In this document: piece by piece, positions 44,359 to 54,290 of the stretch
Layout of the letters: every line of letters begins with the position of its first letter
Numbering within the stretch: position 1 is the first letter of the stretch
Source of the DNA: CAIXSC01 sp046349915
GTDB lineage: Bacteria > Planctomycetota > Planctomycetia > Pirellulales > Pirellulaceae
Length of the DNA: 64,000 bases
Assembly (NCBI GenBank): GCA_046349915.1
Contig: JAXMBL010000003.1
Location: forward strand, 310,001 to 374,000
Reading direction: 5' to 3'
The notes under the pieces: model-generated
The model's input: only the letters and a program-made list of their open reading frames with translations
Told to the model about the DNA's origin: nothing
Databases searched by the model: none
Made by a program: the position numbers and the translations under genes

Positions 44359-47300
44359 TACGGTTTGCGAACCAAGCGTATGCCGCGCAGGTCGATCATC
44401 GCCGACTTCACGGGACCGTCCGACCGCATCACTAACTCCGAGGGACCCGCGGGCAATTCCAAGACGCCGACCACCTTCCCGCGGTAATTGTCCCACGAAC
44501 CGGTTTCTTCAACCTGCCCGCCGATCGATTGCGAGCCCACCTGAATGACCCAGCGATCGCCCGCGGCGCTGTTGTCGCACGCATAGTCGATCGTCACTTG
44601 ATAAACGCCCGCCACGGGCGCCTCAATGGTCCAGGCCGCGAAGTCTTGCGAACTACTCCAATAACCGAGGTTGCGGTACTTCTCTTCGAATACCAACGTC
44701 GGACCGTAAATGCGAGCCGCCGTGGCTAGCAATCGCAAAGCGCCCGAGTCGTCCGGTCGCACGGTTTCCGGTTTGTTGCCAGGGAACGCTTTGGGAGGCG
44801 GGCCGGAACTACGCAGGTAGGCAATCAAGTCGGCAATGTCCTGCGGCGTCACATCCTTCTCGATCCCTTCCGGCATCAACGACTTGCCCGTACTGCGCAA
44901 TGTCTCGATGTCGGTCCGCAAGACGACATTTGTCTTCCCTTCTTGACCCAACAAGGTCACGCTGGTTCCGGATTCGCTAGCCAACAAGCCCGTCAGCGTA
45001 CGACCATCCTCGGTCACCACCGTATAGTCCAGATACTTGTCTTCAATCGCGCGATTCGGATCGAGTATCGCCGCCAACAGCGAGTCAGGCGACTTGTTGG
45101 TCAGCGACGCCAAGTCAGGGCCGACCAAATGACCGACGCCGTCCAACCGATGACAGTTGGCGCAGCGCTTGGCAAAAGCCATCTTCCCGCGAGTGGCGTC
45201 GCCAGCGAGCGTCAACGCCGAGCGAAACTGTTCTAGAACTTGAGCCCGCGCGGGCTCGCTGGCCGCCGCCAGTAATTTGGCGGCTCGTTCACGAATCATC
45301 GCATTCTTGTGGGCCAGCAATTGCTGGCGACGGCGCGCGTCGATCTGCGACGCGGGGATCTGCCCACGCTCGATCGCCGCCATCAGACCTTGTGCACTCT
45401 CGTTGCGACTCAGCAGCGCATCGAGTATCTGGCCTCGCAAACTCGGACTGTGCGATGACCAGCCCGTAGCCAACAACTCGACAAGGTTGGGAGGTCGCCG
45501 GCGCCCCAAAGCGGCTACCGCCGCGGACTGCAAGTCGCTCGGCTGGCGCGGCGTCAACAGTTCCGCCAGCCGCTGCACATCCTCCGGTCCGCCCGTCCCA
45601 GCGCCGAGTAAACGAACGGCGGCGAGTCGATCCGTTGGCGTGGCTTGTTCGTCGCTGGCAATCGATCTGGCCAACGCGAGCACTCGCTGGAGTTGCGCGA
45701 GCGAGTCGGCGTCAAGCGCGCTGGCGGGCGCCGTCTTGCGGCGCTCCAAGGCGTCGAACAAGCCGGCGAGCGCTGCGAACTGCCAAGGAGCAAATCGGTC
45801 GGCCTTCGGGTCCACCGGCTTGAGCAAACTGATCACGGTTTCGCGCACGGCATCGCGATCACCGAGCGCCGTGGCGATCATCAGCAACTGCTCGATCAAA
45901 CGCTCGGGTGGGCGACCCTGGCTCTCCGCCATGACGCGCGCGATGACGGTTCGCAGATTCTTGGATTGCAGGGAACTCAATACGGCGGCCGTGAAGTACG
46001 GGTCCTCCGCATGACTCAAAGCGAGTTTCGCCAGGTAGGGCGAGCCTCGCTCGTCCCAGGCGCCCAGCGAGTAGGCCAACTGCAAACGCACTGTCTCGTC
46101 GGTATCATCCACCCGGCGGATCAAGGCGGCGACCAACTGGCTGTCGATGTTGGTTTGCGAGAGCCAGCGTTCGGCCAAACGCACCGCGTGACGTCGCACG
46201 CCCGCATGGGGATCGTCGAGCGCACGGGTGACGACCGCGGCTGTAAGTCCGTCGAATCCGGCGAGACCATCGAGCGTGCAGATCGCATGTAGCCGAGCCT
46301 CTGCTCGCGGCGAGTCCTGGGCCAGTTGTTGTAGCGGCGCCACCGCCTGCTTGTCGGCTCGCCATAAAAGCATCTGCTGCACCATGTCGCGCTGCCAGCC
46401 GTTGGCGTGGTCGAGCGCGGCGACGAGCGCGAGGGTGTCAAGTTGATCGAGTCGCGGGAGTTTACGCGGCGGCGAATCGTCGCGAACGACGCGGTAGATT
46501 CGCCCTCGATCCGTCCCCGCTCGCAGGTCGAGTTTTCTTTGCCAGGCTTGAGGAATCCACTCTGGATGCTCGATCACCGCTCGATACATGTCGGCGATCC
46601 AGAGGGCGCCGTCGGGGCCGGTGCGAGCCATGACAGGGCGAAACCAGTTGTCAGAGGAAGCCAGGAACTCGCGTTCCCGCTCTTCTTCCAGTCGTCGACT
46701 GGTAAACGTGAGTCCTTGCGGCGTCATCCATTCGCGATGCACCAAATTGTGGACCGGCTCGCAGATGAACACATGGTTTCCTCCCGACGCGTCAGCAGGA
46801 AGGAGCCAGGTATCGCGGTATACCTCGGGACTACAGGCCGAGGTGAAACGATTCGACATATTGAAGTCGTTGAAACGACTCAAGGTGCGACTCAAGGGAA
46901 ACACGGGCGAAGCGCCGGGCTGCACCGACACATGATGACGATTCTCCGGCGATGCCACATGGGGGTTGCGGCGCAGGTAGTGTTCCTCCAGGACATAATG
47001 CCACATGGGGTTCGCGTTGTTGCCGCCAAACCAAGCGCCCCAGTCATCGCGATTGCGTCCAAACTGAGTCTGACCCGCCTGCGTCTCCAACTCGCCCGTG
47101 TCGGGGCGAATCCGTAAATCTCGTCCGCTGATGTTGAGCGTCACGCCCGTCTTGACCGACTTGACCTGACCGCCGCTGTCGCCGTTGGCTTGGTACAGCC
47201 AGTTATCGAGTCCCCACCGCAGACCGTTCGTGCGATGCTGCTGATTCCCCGGATTGAACCCCTCAAACAACGTCTCGCGTTTGTCGGCGCGGCCATCGCC

Positions 47301-50300
47301 GTCCGTGTCTTCGGCATAGAAGATCGAGGGTGCGGCGGAGACCAGGATTCCTTTGCGCCACACCTTGATCCCATTGGGAAAAGGAATGTCATCCAGAAAC
47401 AACGACGCTTTGTCGAAACGTCCGTCGCCATCCGTGTCGGTCAACAACTTCACTCGTCCACCCGGCGCATTCAACGGATCGCCTGGGCCGTTCCAAGTTG
47501 CGCCGTTGGGGTAGTCGCGCATCTCGACGACCCACAGTCTCCCGTCAGGTCCCCAATCGAAAGCCACCGGATCCTCGACCAACGGCTCGCTCGCCGCCAG
47601 TTCGACCTTGTACCCGCGAGGCACTTGAATGGAGGCCAATCCCTCGGCGGGCGACTTCGGCGGCGGAAAATCGGATTGTTTTGGCGCCGAGTAGAACCAG
47701 TGGGGCAGGAGTTTCTGCACCGTATCGACGATGGTCTCCTCGACGCTGTCGGACCAGCGAGTAGGTCGACCGTAGTAGAACATCGAGAAGTCGGCCTCGT
47801 AGCCGCCTTCACGCAAGATGCGCTGCGAAGCGATATAGCAGGGTACGTCGTTCGCGTACGCGGTGATCCAGAGTCGCTTGCCGTCATGCTCGCTCTTCAG
47901 CCGCATCGCATAGTCGACGACGACTTCGCCGCCCAAGAAAACCATGGCCAGATCGCGACCGAAAGACCAAGTCGAAATGGGGTATGGATAGGTTGCGGGA
48001 ATAGTCTCGCCTCGATCGAGTCGCGCGAGGAATTGGCGAGCATGATGACCCGGCGCGCCGGACTCTTTCGCCTTGGCTTCCCACTGTTCGCGAGTCGGCG
48101 GGGGCGCGAACGCAAGGTCCACCTTGCGCAGGCGGCAATCGATGGGGCCGACGAGTGGCTCGAGCTCGGTGGTCAGCAATCGTCGCACTTCATCGGCGAA
48201 GGTGCGTCCGTGTTGCCGCACAATCTCCAGGTCGCCCGCTTTTCGCGGATGAGGGTTGGCATCCGCGCCACAGCCGATGGTGACCAGCGAAATAGCCCCA
48301 GGATGTTCGGCTTCGATCAACTGTTGAGCGACTCCGCTCCAGTCGCCATGAATTTGATTGAAGTCGCCCAAGGTGGTGCAGTGGCACGCATAGTTGGCGA
48401 CGACGGCGATCAGCTTGCCGGCTTCGTCGCGAGCGACGAGCACTGGTAAGCTATGGTCGACGGGGCCGTCCGCTTGGACGCCGAAACCGGTCCATTGTCC
48501 TTCCTTCAGCACTCGGCGATTCGCCGCGAAGCCGACCGAACCTTGCCCCCACGATAGACGAGCGGGTTGACGAGCTTGCAAGGCCTGTAATGCGACTTGT
48601 ACCAGCTTTTCAGTCAACTCCTCCGTGTACTGATCGATATGTCGCTGATGATCATCGGGTAAATTCTCGCCGAACAGATACGGCGCCCAATCCTTCAGGC
48701 AAGGGGCGTTGTGCGTGTGGCTGGCGGTGATCACCAACCGCTCGCTGCGAATCCCCGCTCGTTCCGCCAGCGATTTTGCGACCGATTCGCGAATGGCGGC
48801 CGTGAGTCCGCAATTATCGAAAGTGATGAGCACGGCGGGACCGGCGCCTTCATCACCGCCGATCGCCAGGGCTTTCGCGAACAGTCGGAGCGCGATTCCC
48901 TCGGATTCCTTCTTTCTCGAGCCATAGCCGCTGAGCCTAATCGGATAATCGGGCGTGATGTCGAGCTTGGCCGCTCCAACCATGAGTGGAGGCGCACGGC
49001 GTTTGGCCTCTTGTTCCGCACGCCTTTTAGTCATGTCCGAGAAGGCGAGTCGATCGACGAGGTTAGGAAGACGCTGCGTATCCTCGTTCTGAACCCACAG
49101 GTGATTCGAGTGGAACCAGACGCCATTGTTGGTTCCATCGCCGCGGACGATCGGCGGAATGGCGGGAGTCGCACTGGCATGCGCATCACCGCGTTTGCCC
49201 GTGATGGCTGGCCGATTCCAACCTGTCTGCCAATCCGCGAACAAGTGAAGCGAATACTCCGCGGCGTTGGAGAACAGCAGGTCGCGGAAGCCATCTTGGT
49301 CGATGTCCTCGAATCGTAGGCCGGCGTCTCCTCCCTGGTCGTCGAACGGATGCACCGACGCGGGAAGCGTCCATTGCATTTGTTTCCAGTCGCCGGCAGC
49401 GTCTCGACGCCAGACGTGAGTGGCGCCTTGCTTACTGGCGACCAACTCGGACACTCCATCTCCATCAATGTCGACGCTGCGACGTAAAGCGGTACGCAAT
49501 TCGGCGGGAGCTTGATGTATCGCCCAGTCGGAAAATGCTTGCTCTTCCCAGCGATTCGCCGTCGCATTCCACTGTCGCACTCGTTGGACTTGCGAGTTGG
49601 CGATGACGACATCTTGGTAGCCGTCCGCGTTGACATCGATCAATCTCGCTCCCTGGTCGCTGCCATTTGCCGCGCGAAGCGGGTGGCCGTCGAGCAGGTG
49701 TTGGTTGAGACGTTCGAGGCATTCGGCGAACGTGAGAAATTTGACTTTCGAGCCATGCTGAGCGACAGCGTGGTCAATCAACTCGACGATTTGGTCGGAG
49801 CGGATCCAGCCGTGGGGATGAAAGACGAGGTTGAACGTTCCTTGCTTCAAGACCGCGGCGTCGAGCGCTCGCTTCAGATCGCGCACGGTGTCGGGATTGT
49901 TGGGACGCTGGACATGCTGCGCCGACCAATCGCTGGGGACGACGCAAGGAAACTCCCAGCAAAGCCGCCCGATCACGTACGGGTAGGGATAGTCTTCAAT
50001 GGTGTTCACAAACGACGCGAAGGGAACGTAGCGACGAAATCGTTCCGCTCCGCTGTCGTCGCGCGTGATCGACTCGGGCAGTTGCGAGTCGTTCGCGGTG
50101 ATGATGTTGAACACCGACGAGTCGATCTGTAAGAATCGCCCGCGTTCCGTCGTCTTGTTGAACACCTCTGCCCAAAACCGCGGGGAAGGAGTGTTGAGTG
50201 AATCGCAGCAAGGCATGCGGAATGCCACGGGACGGTTGCCGGGGATTTCATGGATGAGATCAACACACCGCTCGTAGGTGCTCTTCGCCTTGGCGAAGTC

Positions 50301-50720
50301 GCTGCCTTGGAGGCAAGGGCAGGGGTGGTCGATTGTGTGACATTCGATATTGAGCCCCTCGCTTAACCACTGTTTGACTCGCGGGTGCTCTGGCGGAACC
50401 TGACACGTCATGACGCTCACGGGCGCTCGGCCATCGATCTTCTTGAGACGTTCGAGGATCGGACGCAGATATTGTTCGTACTTCTCTGGGTCGCGCATGT
50501 CGTCGATGCCGAGCGTGACGACGCATTCGACCCCCTTTTCACCCACCCATTGCGGAGTGACGAGCTTCGGGTAGTGCAGGTGAGGCAAGTACGGCTCAAC
50601 TACCTCGACCGGATAAACGTATTCCACTCGCTCGGCCGCCGCGACGCCCGCTCCAAGCCTAATGGCGACGAACAGTGTCGAGGCGAGAAAGCACAGGGCT
50701 CGAGCGATCGGGAGCGGCAT
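44358..50720 (-). CDS. Giant secreted fusion: deacetylase-like, FG-GAP, ceramidase-like, PVC dehydrogenase, HEAT, cytochrome c, C-terminal beta domain (2120 aa)
   Basis: Signal peptide in residues 1-29. Polysaccharide-deacetylase-like domain to about 340 (GIDDMRDP and HTIDH). FG-GAP/VCBS repeats, about 350-545 (DVNADGYQD, DIDGDGVSE, DIDQDGFRD). Neutral-ceramidase-like region, about 580-1010 (GAAKLDITPDYP, SHTHNAP, ANYACHCTTLG). PVC dehydrogenase propeller, about 1030-1410 (DTDGDGRFD, DTDGDGRAD). HEAT-like repeats, about 1420-1840. Cytochrome c CANCH near 1853. A carbohydrate-binding-like beta domain, about 2000-2120. The frame is uninterrupted with one GGAGA start site at 50720. Each domain call is by motif; their joint substrate is unknown. 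It may act on a complex glycolipid or polysaccharide, by inference. Confidence 0.82.
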   Translation of the reverse strand: MPLPIARALCFLASTLFVAIRLGAGVAAAERVEYVYPVEVVEPYLPHLHYPKLVTPQWVGEKGVECVVTLGIDDMRDPEKYEQYLRPILERLKKIDGRAPVSVMTCQVPPEHPRVKQWLSEGLNIECHTIDHPCPCLQGSDFAKAKSTYERCVDLIHEIPGNRPVAFRMPCCDSLNTPSPRFWAEVFNKTTERGRFLQIDSSVFNIITANDSQLPESITRDDSGAERFRRYVPFASFVNTIEDYPYPYVIGRLCWEFPCVVPSDWSAQHVQRPNNPDTVRDLKRALDAAVLKQGTFNLVFHPHGWIRSDQIVELIDHAVAQHGSKVKFLTFAECLERLNQHLLDGHPLRAANGSDQGARLIDVNADGYQDVVIANSQVQRVRQWNATANRWEEQAFSDWAIHQAPAELRTALRRSVDIDGDGVSELVASKQGATHVWRRDAAGDWKQMQWTLPASVHPFDDQGGDAGLRFEDIDQDGFRDLLFSNAAEYSLHLFADWQTGWNRPAITGKRGDAHASATPAIPPIVRGDGTNNGVWFHSNHLWVQNEDTQRLPNLVDRLAFSDMTKRRAEQEAKRRAPPLMVGAAKLDITPDYPIRLSGYGSRKKESEGIALRLFAKALAIGGDEGAGPAVLITFDNCGLTAAIRESVAKSLAERAGIRSERLVITASHTHNAPCLKDWAPYLFGENLPDDHQRHIDQYTEELTEKLVQVALQALQARQPARLSWGQGSVGFAANRRVLKEGQWTGFGVQADGPVDHSLPVLVARDEAGKLIAVVANYACHCTTLGDFNQIHGDWSGVAQQLIEAEHPGAISLVTIGCGADANPHPRKAGDLEIVRQHGRTFADEVRRLLTTELEPLVGPIDCRLRKVDLAFAPPPTREQWEAKAKESGAPGHHARQFLARLDRGETIPATYPYPISTWSFGRDLAMVFLGGEVVVDYAMRLKSEHDGKRLWITAYANDVPCYIASQRILREGGYEADFSMFYYGRPTRWSDSVEETIVDTVQKLLPHWFYSAPKQSDFPPPKSPAEGLASIQVPRGYKVELAASEPLVEDPVAFDWGPDGRLWVVEMRDYPNGATWNGPGDPLNAPGGRVKLLTDTDGDGRFDKASLFLDDIPFPNGIKVWRKGILVSAAPSIFYAEDTDGDGRADKRETLFEGFNPGNQQHRTNGLRWGLDNWLYQANGDSGGQVKSVKTGVTLNISGRDLRIRPDTGELETQAGQTQFGRNRDDWGAWFGGNNANPMWHYVLEEHYLRRNPHVASPENRHHVSVQPGASPVFPLSRTLSRFNDFNMSNRFTSACSPEVYRDTWLLPADASGGNHVFICEPVHNLVHREWMTPQGLTFTSRRLEEEREREFLASSDNWFRPVMARTGPDGALWIADMYRAVIEHPEWIPQAWQRKLDLRAGTDRGRIYRVVRDDSPPRKLPRLDQLDTLALVAALDHANGWQRDMVQQMLLWRADKQAVAPLQQLAQDSPRAEARLHAICTLDGLAGFDGLTAAVVTRALDDPHAGVRRHAVRLAERWLSQTNIDSQLVAALIRRVDDTDETVRLQLAYSLGAWDERGSPYLAKLALSHAEDPYFTAAVLSSLQSKNLRTVIARVMAESQGRPPERLIEQLLMIATALGDRDAVRETVISLLKPVDPKADRFAPWQFAALAGLFDALERRKTAPASALDADSLAQLQRVLALARSIASDEQATPTDRLAAVRLLGAGTGGPEDVQRLAELLTPRQPSDLQSAAVAALGRRRPPNLVELLATGWSSHSPSLRGQILDALLSRNESAQGLMAAIERGQIPASQIDARRRQQLLAHKNAMIRERAAKLLAAASEPARAQVLEQFRSALTLAGDATRGKMAFAKRCANCHRLDGVGHLVGPDLASLTNKSPDSLLAAILDPNRAIEDKYLDYTVVTEDGRTLTGLLASESGTSVTLLGQEGKTNVVLRTDIETLRSTGKSLMPEGIEKDVTPQDIADLIAYLRSSGPPPKAFPGNKPETVRPDDSGALRLLATAARIYGPTLVFEEKYRNLGYWSSSQDFAAWTIEAPVAGVYQVTIDYACDNSAAGDRWVIQVGSQSIGGQVEETGSWDNYRGKVVGVLELPAGPSELVMRSDGPVKSAMIDLRGIRLVRKP

Positions 50721-50757
50721 CGCGATTCTCTCCAAGGCTAAGCTGTGACAAAGCTCT

Positions 50758-51873
50758 CTAATCATTCACTGGGACTGGCTTGGGCCGAGCCGGCACAACT
50801 CCGAGGTTCCGATGAGCGACAAGTTCCGCGCAGATGCTGATCGCGATCTCGGGAACTGTTTGCGAGCCGATATCGAGTCCGACGGGGGCATGCACATGTC
50901 GCAGCGCGTCGGCGGGGATGCCTTCGTTCACGAGGTCGTCGAAGATGAGCTTGATCTTGCGACGACTCCCGATCAGGCCGACATAGCGAGCGCCCCGATT
51001 GGCCAAGAAGTACAACGCGCGTTCATCGTGGCTATGTCCGCGAGTGACAATCAAACAGTACGTGCTTGGAGTAATGTCGAGCGTCGGCAGAGTGGAATCG
51101 ATCGGGCCATGCAGGCAGCGTTCCGCCCGCGGAAACCTCGCCAAGTTTGCATATTCCTCGCGATCATCCACGACCCAGACGGCGAAGTCGAGTTCAGCGG
51201 CCATGTCCGCGACCGCTTTGCCGACATGTCCACCGCCGACGATGATCAGGCGGCAACGCGGTAGGACGGGCAAGTAGGCGATCCCTTGAGCCGCGTAGGG
51301 GCGGGGGCGAGCGTGAATGGGCTTGAGAGATTCGACAATCAAGGCGGGCGCCGCGTTCTGATGCGTTGAGTCGCCAGCGACTGCTGCTGGAGTGTTCTCG
51401 GGCGCGGGCAGCACATCGACTAACCGTGCGGCGGCATCGAACAAATAGTGAGCGGGCGCGGCCAGCCCGTGGGCGGTCGAGTCGAACACGACGGCTTCCG
51501 TCAGGCCGTCGCCAGCGTCGATGGCTTGAGCGAGTCGTGCGAAGTAGCTGCGAGTAGCTTGGTGGACGACCGGCTGAATCACGACCAGCATCCGACCGCC
51601 GCAGATCAGCCCGTCGTCCCAGCCGTAATCGCTGTCGAGCTGAAAGGGGGAGATCAGGGGCCGACCGTCCGCGATCACTTGAATCGATCGCCGTTTCACC
51701 TCGGCTTCGACGCACCCACCGCCTAAAGTGCCAGCTTGCGAGCCGTCGGCGAAGACGAGCATCGTGGCGCCCGCTTTCTGCGGGGTAGAGCCACGGGTCT
51801 CCACCAAGCGGCAGTAGGCGAACGGTTCCTTGCGGTCGATGGCTTCCAGCAGCCTCGCAACGATCTCACGCAT
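50758..51873 (-). CDS. XdhC/CoxI-family protein
   Basis: 371 residues. The N-terminal XdhC_CoxI domain has VETRGSTPQKAGATMLV (about 22-38) and GTLGGGCVEAEV (about 47-58). A linker follows, then a Rossmann domain with LIIVGGGHVGKAVADMA (about 221-237), VVDDREEYAN, VTRGHSHDERAL and GLIGSRRKI. Such proteins insert the sulfurated molybdenum cofactor into xanthine dehydrogenase-type enzymes. No molybdoenzyme gene is in this window. Start ATG 51873 shares one base with the stop of the upstream gene (TGATG), so they are coupled. Confidence 0.88.
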   Translation of the reverse strand: MREIVARLLEAIDRKEPFAYCRLVETRGSTPQKAGATMLVFADGSQAGTLGGGCVEAEVKRRSIQVIADGRPLISPFQLDSDYGWDDGLICGGRMLVVIQPVVHQATRSYFARLAQAIDAGDGLTEAVVFDSTAHGLAAPAHYLFDAAARLVDVLPAPENTPAAVAGDSTHQNAAPALIVESLKPIHARPRPYAAQGIAYLPVLPRCRLIIVGGGHVGKAVADMAAELDFAVWVVDDREEYANLARFPRAERCLHGPIDSTLPTLDITPSTYCLIVTRGHSHDERALYFLANRGARYVGLIGSRRKIKLIFDDLVNEGIPADALRHVHAPVGLDIGSQTVPEIAISICAELVAHRNLGVVPARPKPVPVND

Positions 51874-52181
51874 CAAGCCGGCTCCAACACATGCAGCGTC
51901 GTGCGGATGACCATCTCTTTCACTCGCGGTCGGTACTCGACCATATGGGGCGCGACCAAGTGAGCTTGCAGGTCGGCGAGCGATTCCCACTTTTCGACGA
52001 TGGTGACGACATCGTCGCGCAGCGGTGGTTGCGCGGCGAGTCCCGTGGGGGAGTCGACGGTGGGGCCGTATTCCAGGCAGCCTTTTTCGGCGAGGACGGC
52101 GGGAACAATCCGGTGAAACTCCCGCAAGAAGTCGGCGCGTCGGCCGGGATGTAGTTCAACGGTGGCAAGAACGTGGATCAT
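51873..52181 (-). CDS. Antibiotic biosynthesis monooxygenase-domain (YgiN-like) protein
   Basis: 102-residue ferredoxin-like small protein: IHVLATVELHPGRRADFL, then GCLEYGPTVD and VTIVEKWESLADLQAHLVAPHM, matching the ABM domain of YgiN and related quinol monooxygenases. Probably dimeric, with the conserved His/Trp-lined pocket. GAGAGG lies about six bases before the ATG. Coupled to the XdhC-like gene; the metabolic link is unknown. Confidence 0.88.
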   Translation of the reverse strand: MIHVLATVELHPGRRADFLREFHRIVPAVLAEKGCLEYGPTVDSPTGLAAQPPLRDDVVTIVEKWESLADLQAHLVAPHMVEYRPRVKEMVIRTTLHVLEPA

Positions 52182-52222
52182 GCTGCGCCTCTCAAGTCCG
52201 TCGCCCCCCGTCGCGGATCAGT

Positions 52223-52255
52223 TGCCAGCTAGCAATTCGCGTAGGCTAACTGGCA
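52223..52255. repeat. Inverted repeat between nagB and the YgiN-like gene
   Basis: TGCCAGCTAGC and GCTAACTGGCA pair over 11 bases with one mismatch around an 11-base loop. No T-run follows on either strand. A transcript-stabilising or attenuating hairpin, or an operator, is possible. Confidence 0.45.
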
Positions 52256-52278
52256 TCCCCCAGGGCTGACTGTATCGA

Positions 52279-53103
52279 CTAATGATCGTGTCCGAGGCCG
52301 CCGATGCCAAGGGCCTTGAAGTTGCCCGATTCGAGCATCTGCTGGCTTCGCTCAACTTCCTCATAGTACTCGCGACGCTGTAGCTGCGACGCCGCCGATT
52401 CGTCGATGACCACGACGACATCACGATGCAGTTGCAGCGCTGACGCCGTAATTTGCGAGGTCACCGGGCCTTCGATCGTTTCGCGGATGGCTTTCGCCTT
52501 TCCCTCGCCCATGGCGACGAGCAGGCAGCGTCGAGCCTCGAGGATCGTGCCGACTCCCATGGTCACGGCGAGTCGCGGGACGAGATCCTCGCTGCCGAAG
52601 AAGCGAGCGTTATCGCGGATCGTTTCGCTGGTTAGGGTCTTCAAGCGAGTGCGGCTGCCGAGCGACGAACCGGGTTCGTTAAAAGCGATATGACCGTCGC
52701 TGCCGATTCCCAACAATTGGAGATCAATTCCGCCCGCCTCGCGGATTCGCAGTTCATATTCGCGGCTGGCCGTTTCAAAATCGAGCGCTCGGCCGTCCGG
52801 GACATGGGTCTGGTTGGCGGGCAGGTTGACGTGGTCGAAAAACTGCTGCTGCATGAACGTCCGGTAACTTTGGGGGTGAGTTGGGGCGAGCCCGACGTAC
52901 TCATCCAAGTTAAAAGTCGTCACTCGCGTGAAATTCAGCCCCTCCTCGCGGTGCATGCGGATCAGTTCCTGGTAGGCGCCGACCGGCGAGCTGCCGGTGG
53001 CGAGTCCCAGGACGCAGGCTGGTTTACGGCGAATTAAGCGGGCGATAAACGAGGCCGCTCGACGACTTACGGCCGCCGAGTCCTTTTCAATGATGACGCG
53101 CAC
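52279..53103 (-). CDS. nagB: Glucosamine-6-phosphate deaminase
   Basis: 274 residues: LGLATGSSPVGAYQEL phosphate loop, FNLDEYVGL (catalytic Asp near 67), and GIGSDGHIAFNEPGSS (His near 138, Glu near 143). It converts glucosamine 6-phosphate to fructose 6-phosphate and ammonia. The C-terminal tail ending GGLGHDH is typical of longer NagB. GTG start at 53103 with GAGGGG upstream. No nagA or transporter is beside it, so it acts with genes elsewhere. Confidence 0.94.
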   Translation of the reverse strand: MRVIIEKDSAAVSRRAASFIARLIRRKPACVLGLATGSSPVGAYQELIRMHREEGLNFTRVTTFNLDEYVGLAPTHPQSYRTFMQQQFFDHVNLPANQTHVPDGRALDFETASREYELRIREAGGIDLQLLGIGSDGHIAFNEPGSSLGSRTRLKTLTSETIRDNARFFGSEDLVPRLAVTMGVGTILEARRCLLVAMGEGKAKAIRETIEGPVTSQITASALQLHRDVVVVIDESAASQLQRREYYEEVERSQQMLESGNFKALGIGGLGHDH

Positions 53104-53293
53104 GCCGAGACCCCTCTCCCCAAATAGCGGTGTCCATCGAAATTTCAGGAACCTTCGAAAGGAATCGTGGTCGATTTTCCCGCTGTAACCCGTACGATCC
53201 CGAGAAGAGCTTCTTTTTTAGTGGAATGCCGCTTACCTGCCAATCGGGCGCGAATCCCGCTCCCGCAGAATCAGGGCGGATCGGCGGTCGGCG

Positions 53294-53324
53294 TTGACTT
53301 GTCTCCCAGGGCCTGCGATATACT
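53294..53324 (+). promoter_or_regulatory. Candidate parA promoter
   Basis: TTGACT (53294-53299) and TATACT (53319-53324), preceded by GA. The 19-base spacer is long for sigma70. It lies about 63 bases before the ATG. Confidence 0.42.
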
Positions 53325-53387
53325 GCGGCAGCCAGCGGAGACTCGGAGGGACCGAGTCGTGGGGGTGTCGAGCAGGGAGGTGGGCAG

Positions 53388-54290
53388 ATGCGATCGATTG
53401 CGATCATCAATCAAAAGGGCGGCGTGGGAAAAACGACGACCGCCGTCAACTTGGCCGCCGCGCTCGCCGAAAGCGGCGCTCGCGTCTGTCTGCTCGACCT
53501 GGACCCGCAATCGCATGCGTCGCTGCATTTGGGCGTCTCCTTGCGCGAGAACGACCTCTCGATCTACGACGTTCTGACGGGCGATACGACGTTGGCGGAA
53601 GTGCGGCGGCAGGTCAGTCCGCGACTCTGGATTGTGCCGGCTCACCTGAATCTGGCCGCGGCCGAAATGGAACTGGCGGGTGAAGTGGGACGCGAAGTGA
53701 TCCTGCGCGACAAACTGGTTCGCGATTTAACCGTTGCCAGCGAGCGGGCCGCGGCCGGCGAATCGTCCGCGGCCGACGAGTCTCGGGGACGCGAAGCGGC
53801 TGCGCCCGACGACGGAACCGAGTTCGATTACTTATTGATCGATTGTCCGCCTTCCTTGGGCGTCTTGACGTTGAACGCCCTCACGGCGGTCGACGAGGTG
53901 TTCCTGCCATTACAACCGCATTTCTTGGCGCTGCACGGGCTCAGCAAGCTGTTGCGCACGATTGAGATCGTCGCCAGTCGGCTCAATCCCACGCTACGGC
54001 TGACCGGCGTCGTGCTCTGCATGTTCGAGTCGGCGACTCGCCTGGCGACCGAGGTGAGTCACGACGTGGAGGAGTTTTTCCGTCGTCCGGGCTCGACCAG
54101 TTCCGTTTGGGCGGGTGCGAAGACGTTTAGCACGCGTATTCGCCGCAACATTCGTTTGGCCGAGGCGCCCAGTTTTGGTCAATCGATTCTGGATTACGCT
54201 CCTCAGTCGCACGGGGCCGAGGACTATCGCCAATTGGCGCATGAAGTCGCCGAGTCCGCCTGTGCCGCGCATGCAGGTTCTACGGGCTGA
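53388..54290 (+). CDS. ParA/Soj-family ATPase
   Basis: 300 residues. The deviant Walker A is NQKGGVGKTTTAVNL (Lys at 10 and 15), then LLDLDPQSHASLHLG, and Walker B LLIDCPPSLGVLTLNAL. An insertion of about 30 residues, rich in Ala, Glu and Ser (about 113-140: SERAAAGESSAADESRGREA), precedes Walker B and is absent from canonical Soj. No parB gene is next to it. It may position something other than the chromosome origin. GGGAGG lies six to seven bases before the ATG. Confidence 0.9.
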   Translation: MRSIAIINQKGGVGKTTTAVNLAAALAESGARVCLLDLDPQSHASLHLGVSLRENDLSIYDVLTGDTTLAEVRRQVSPRLWIVPAHLNLAAAEMELAGEVGREVILRDKLVRDLTVASERAAAGESSAADESRGREAAAPDDGTEFDYLLIDCPPSLGVLTLNALTAVDEVFLPLQPHFLALHGLSKLLRTIEIVASRLNPTLRLTGVVLCMFESATRLATEVSHDVEEFFRRPGSTSSVWAGAKTFSTRIRRNIRLAEAPSFGQSILDYAPQSHGAEDYRQLAHEVAESACAAHAGSTG

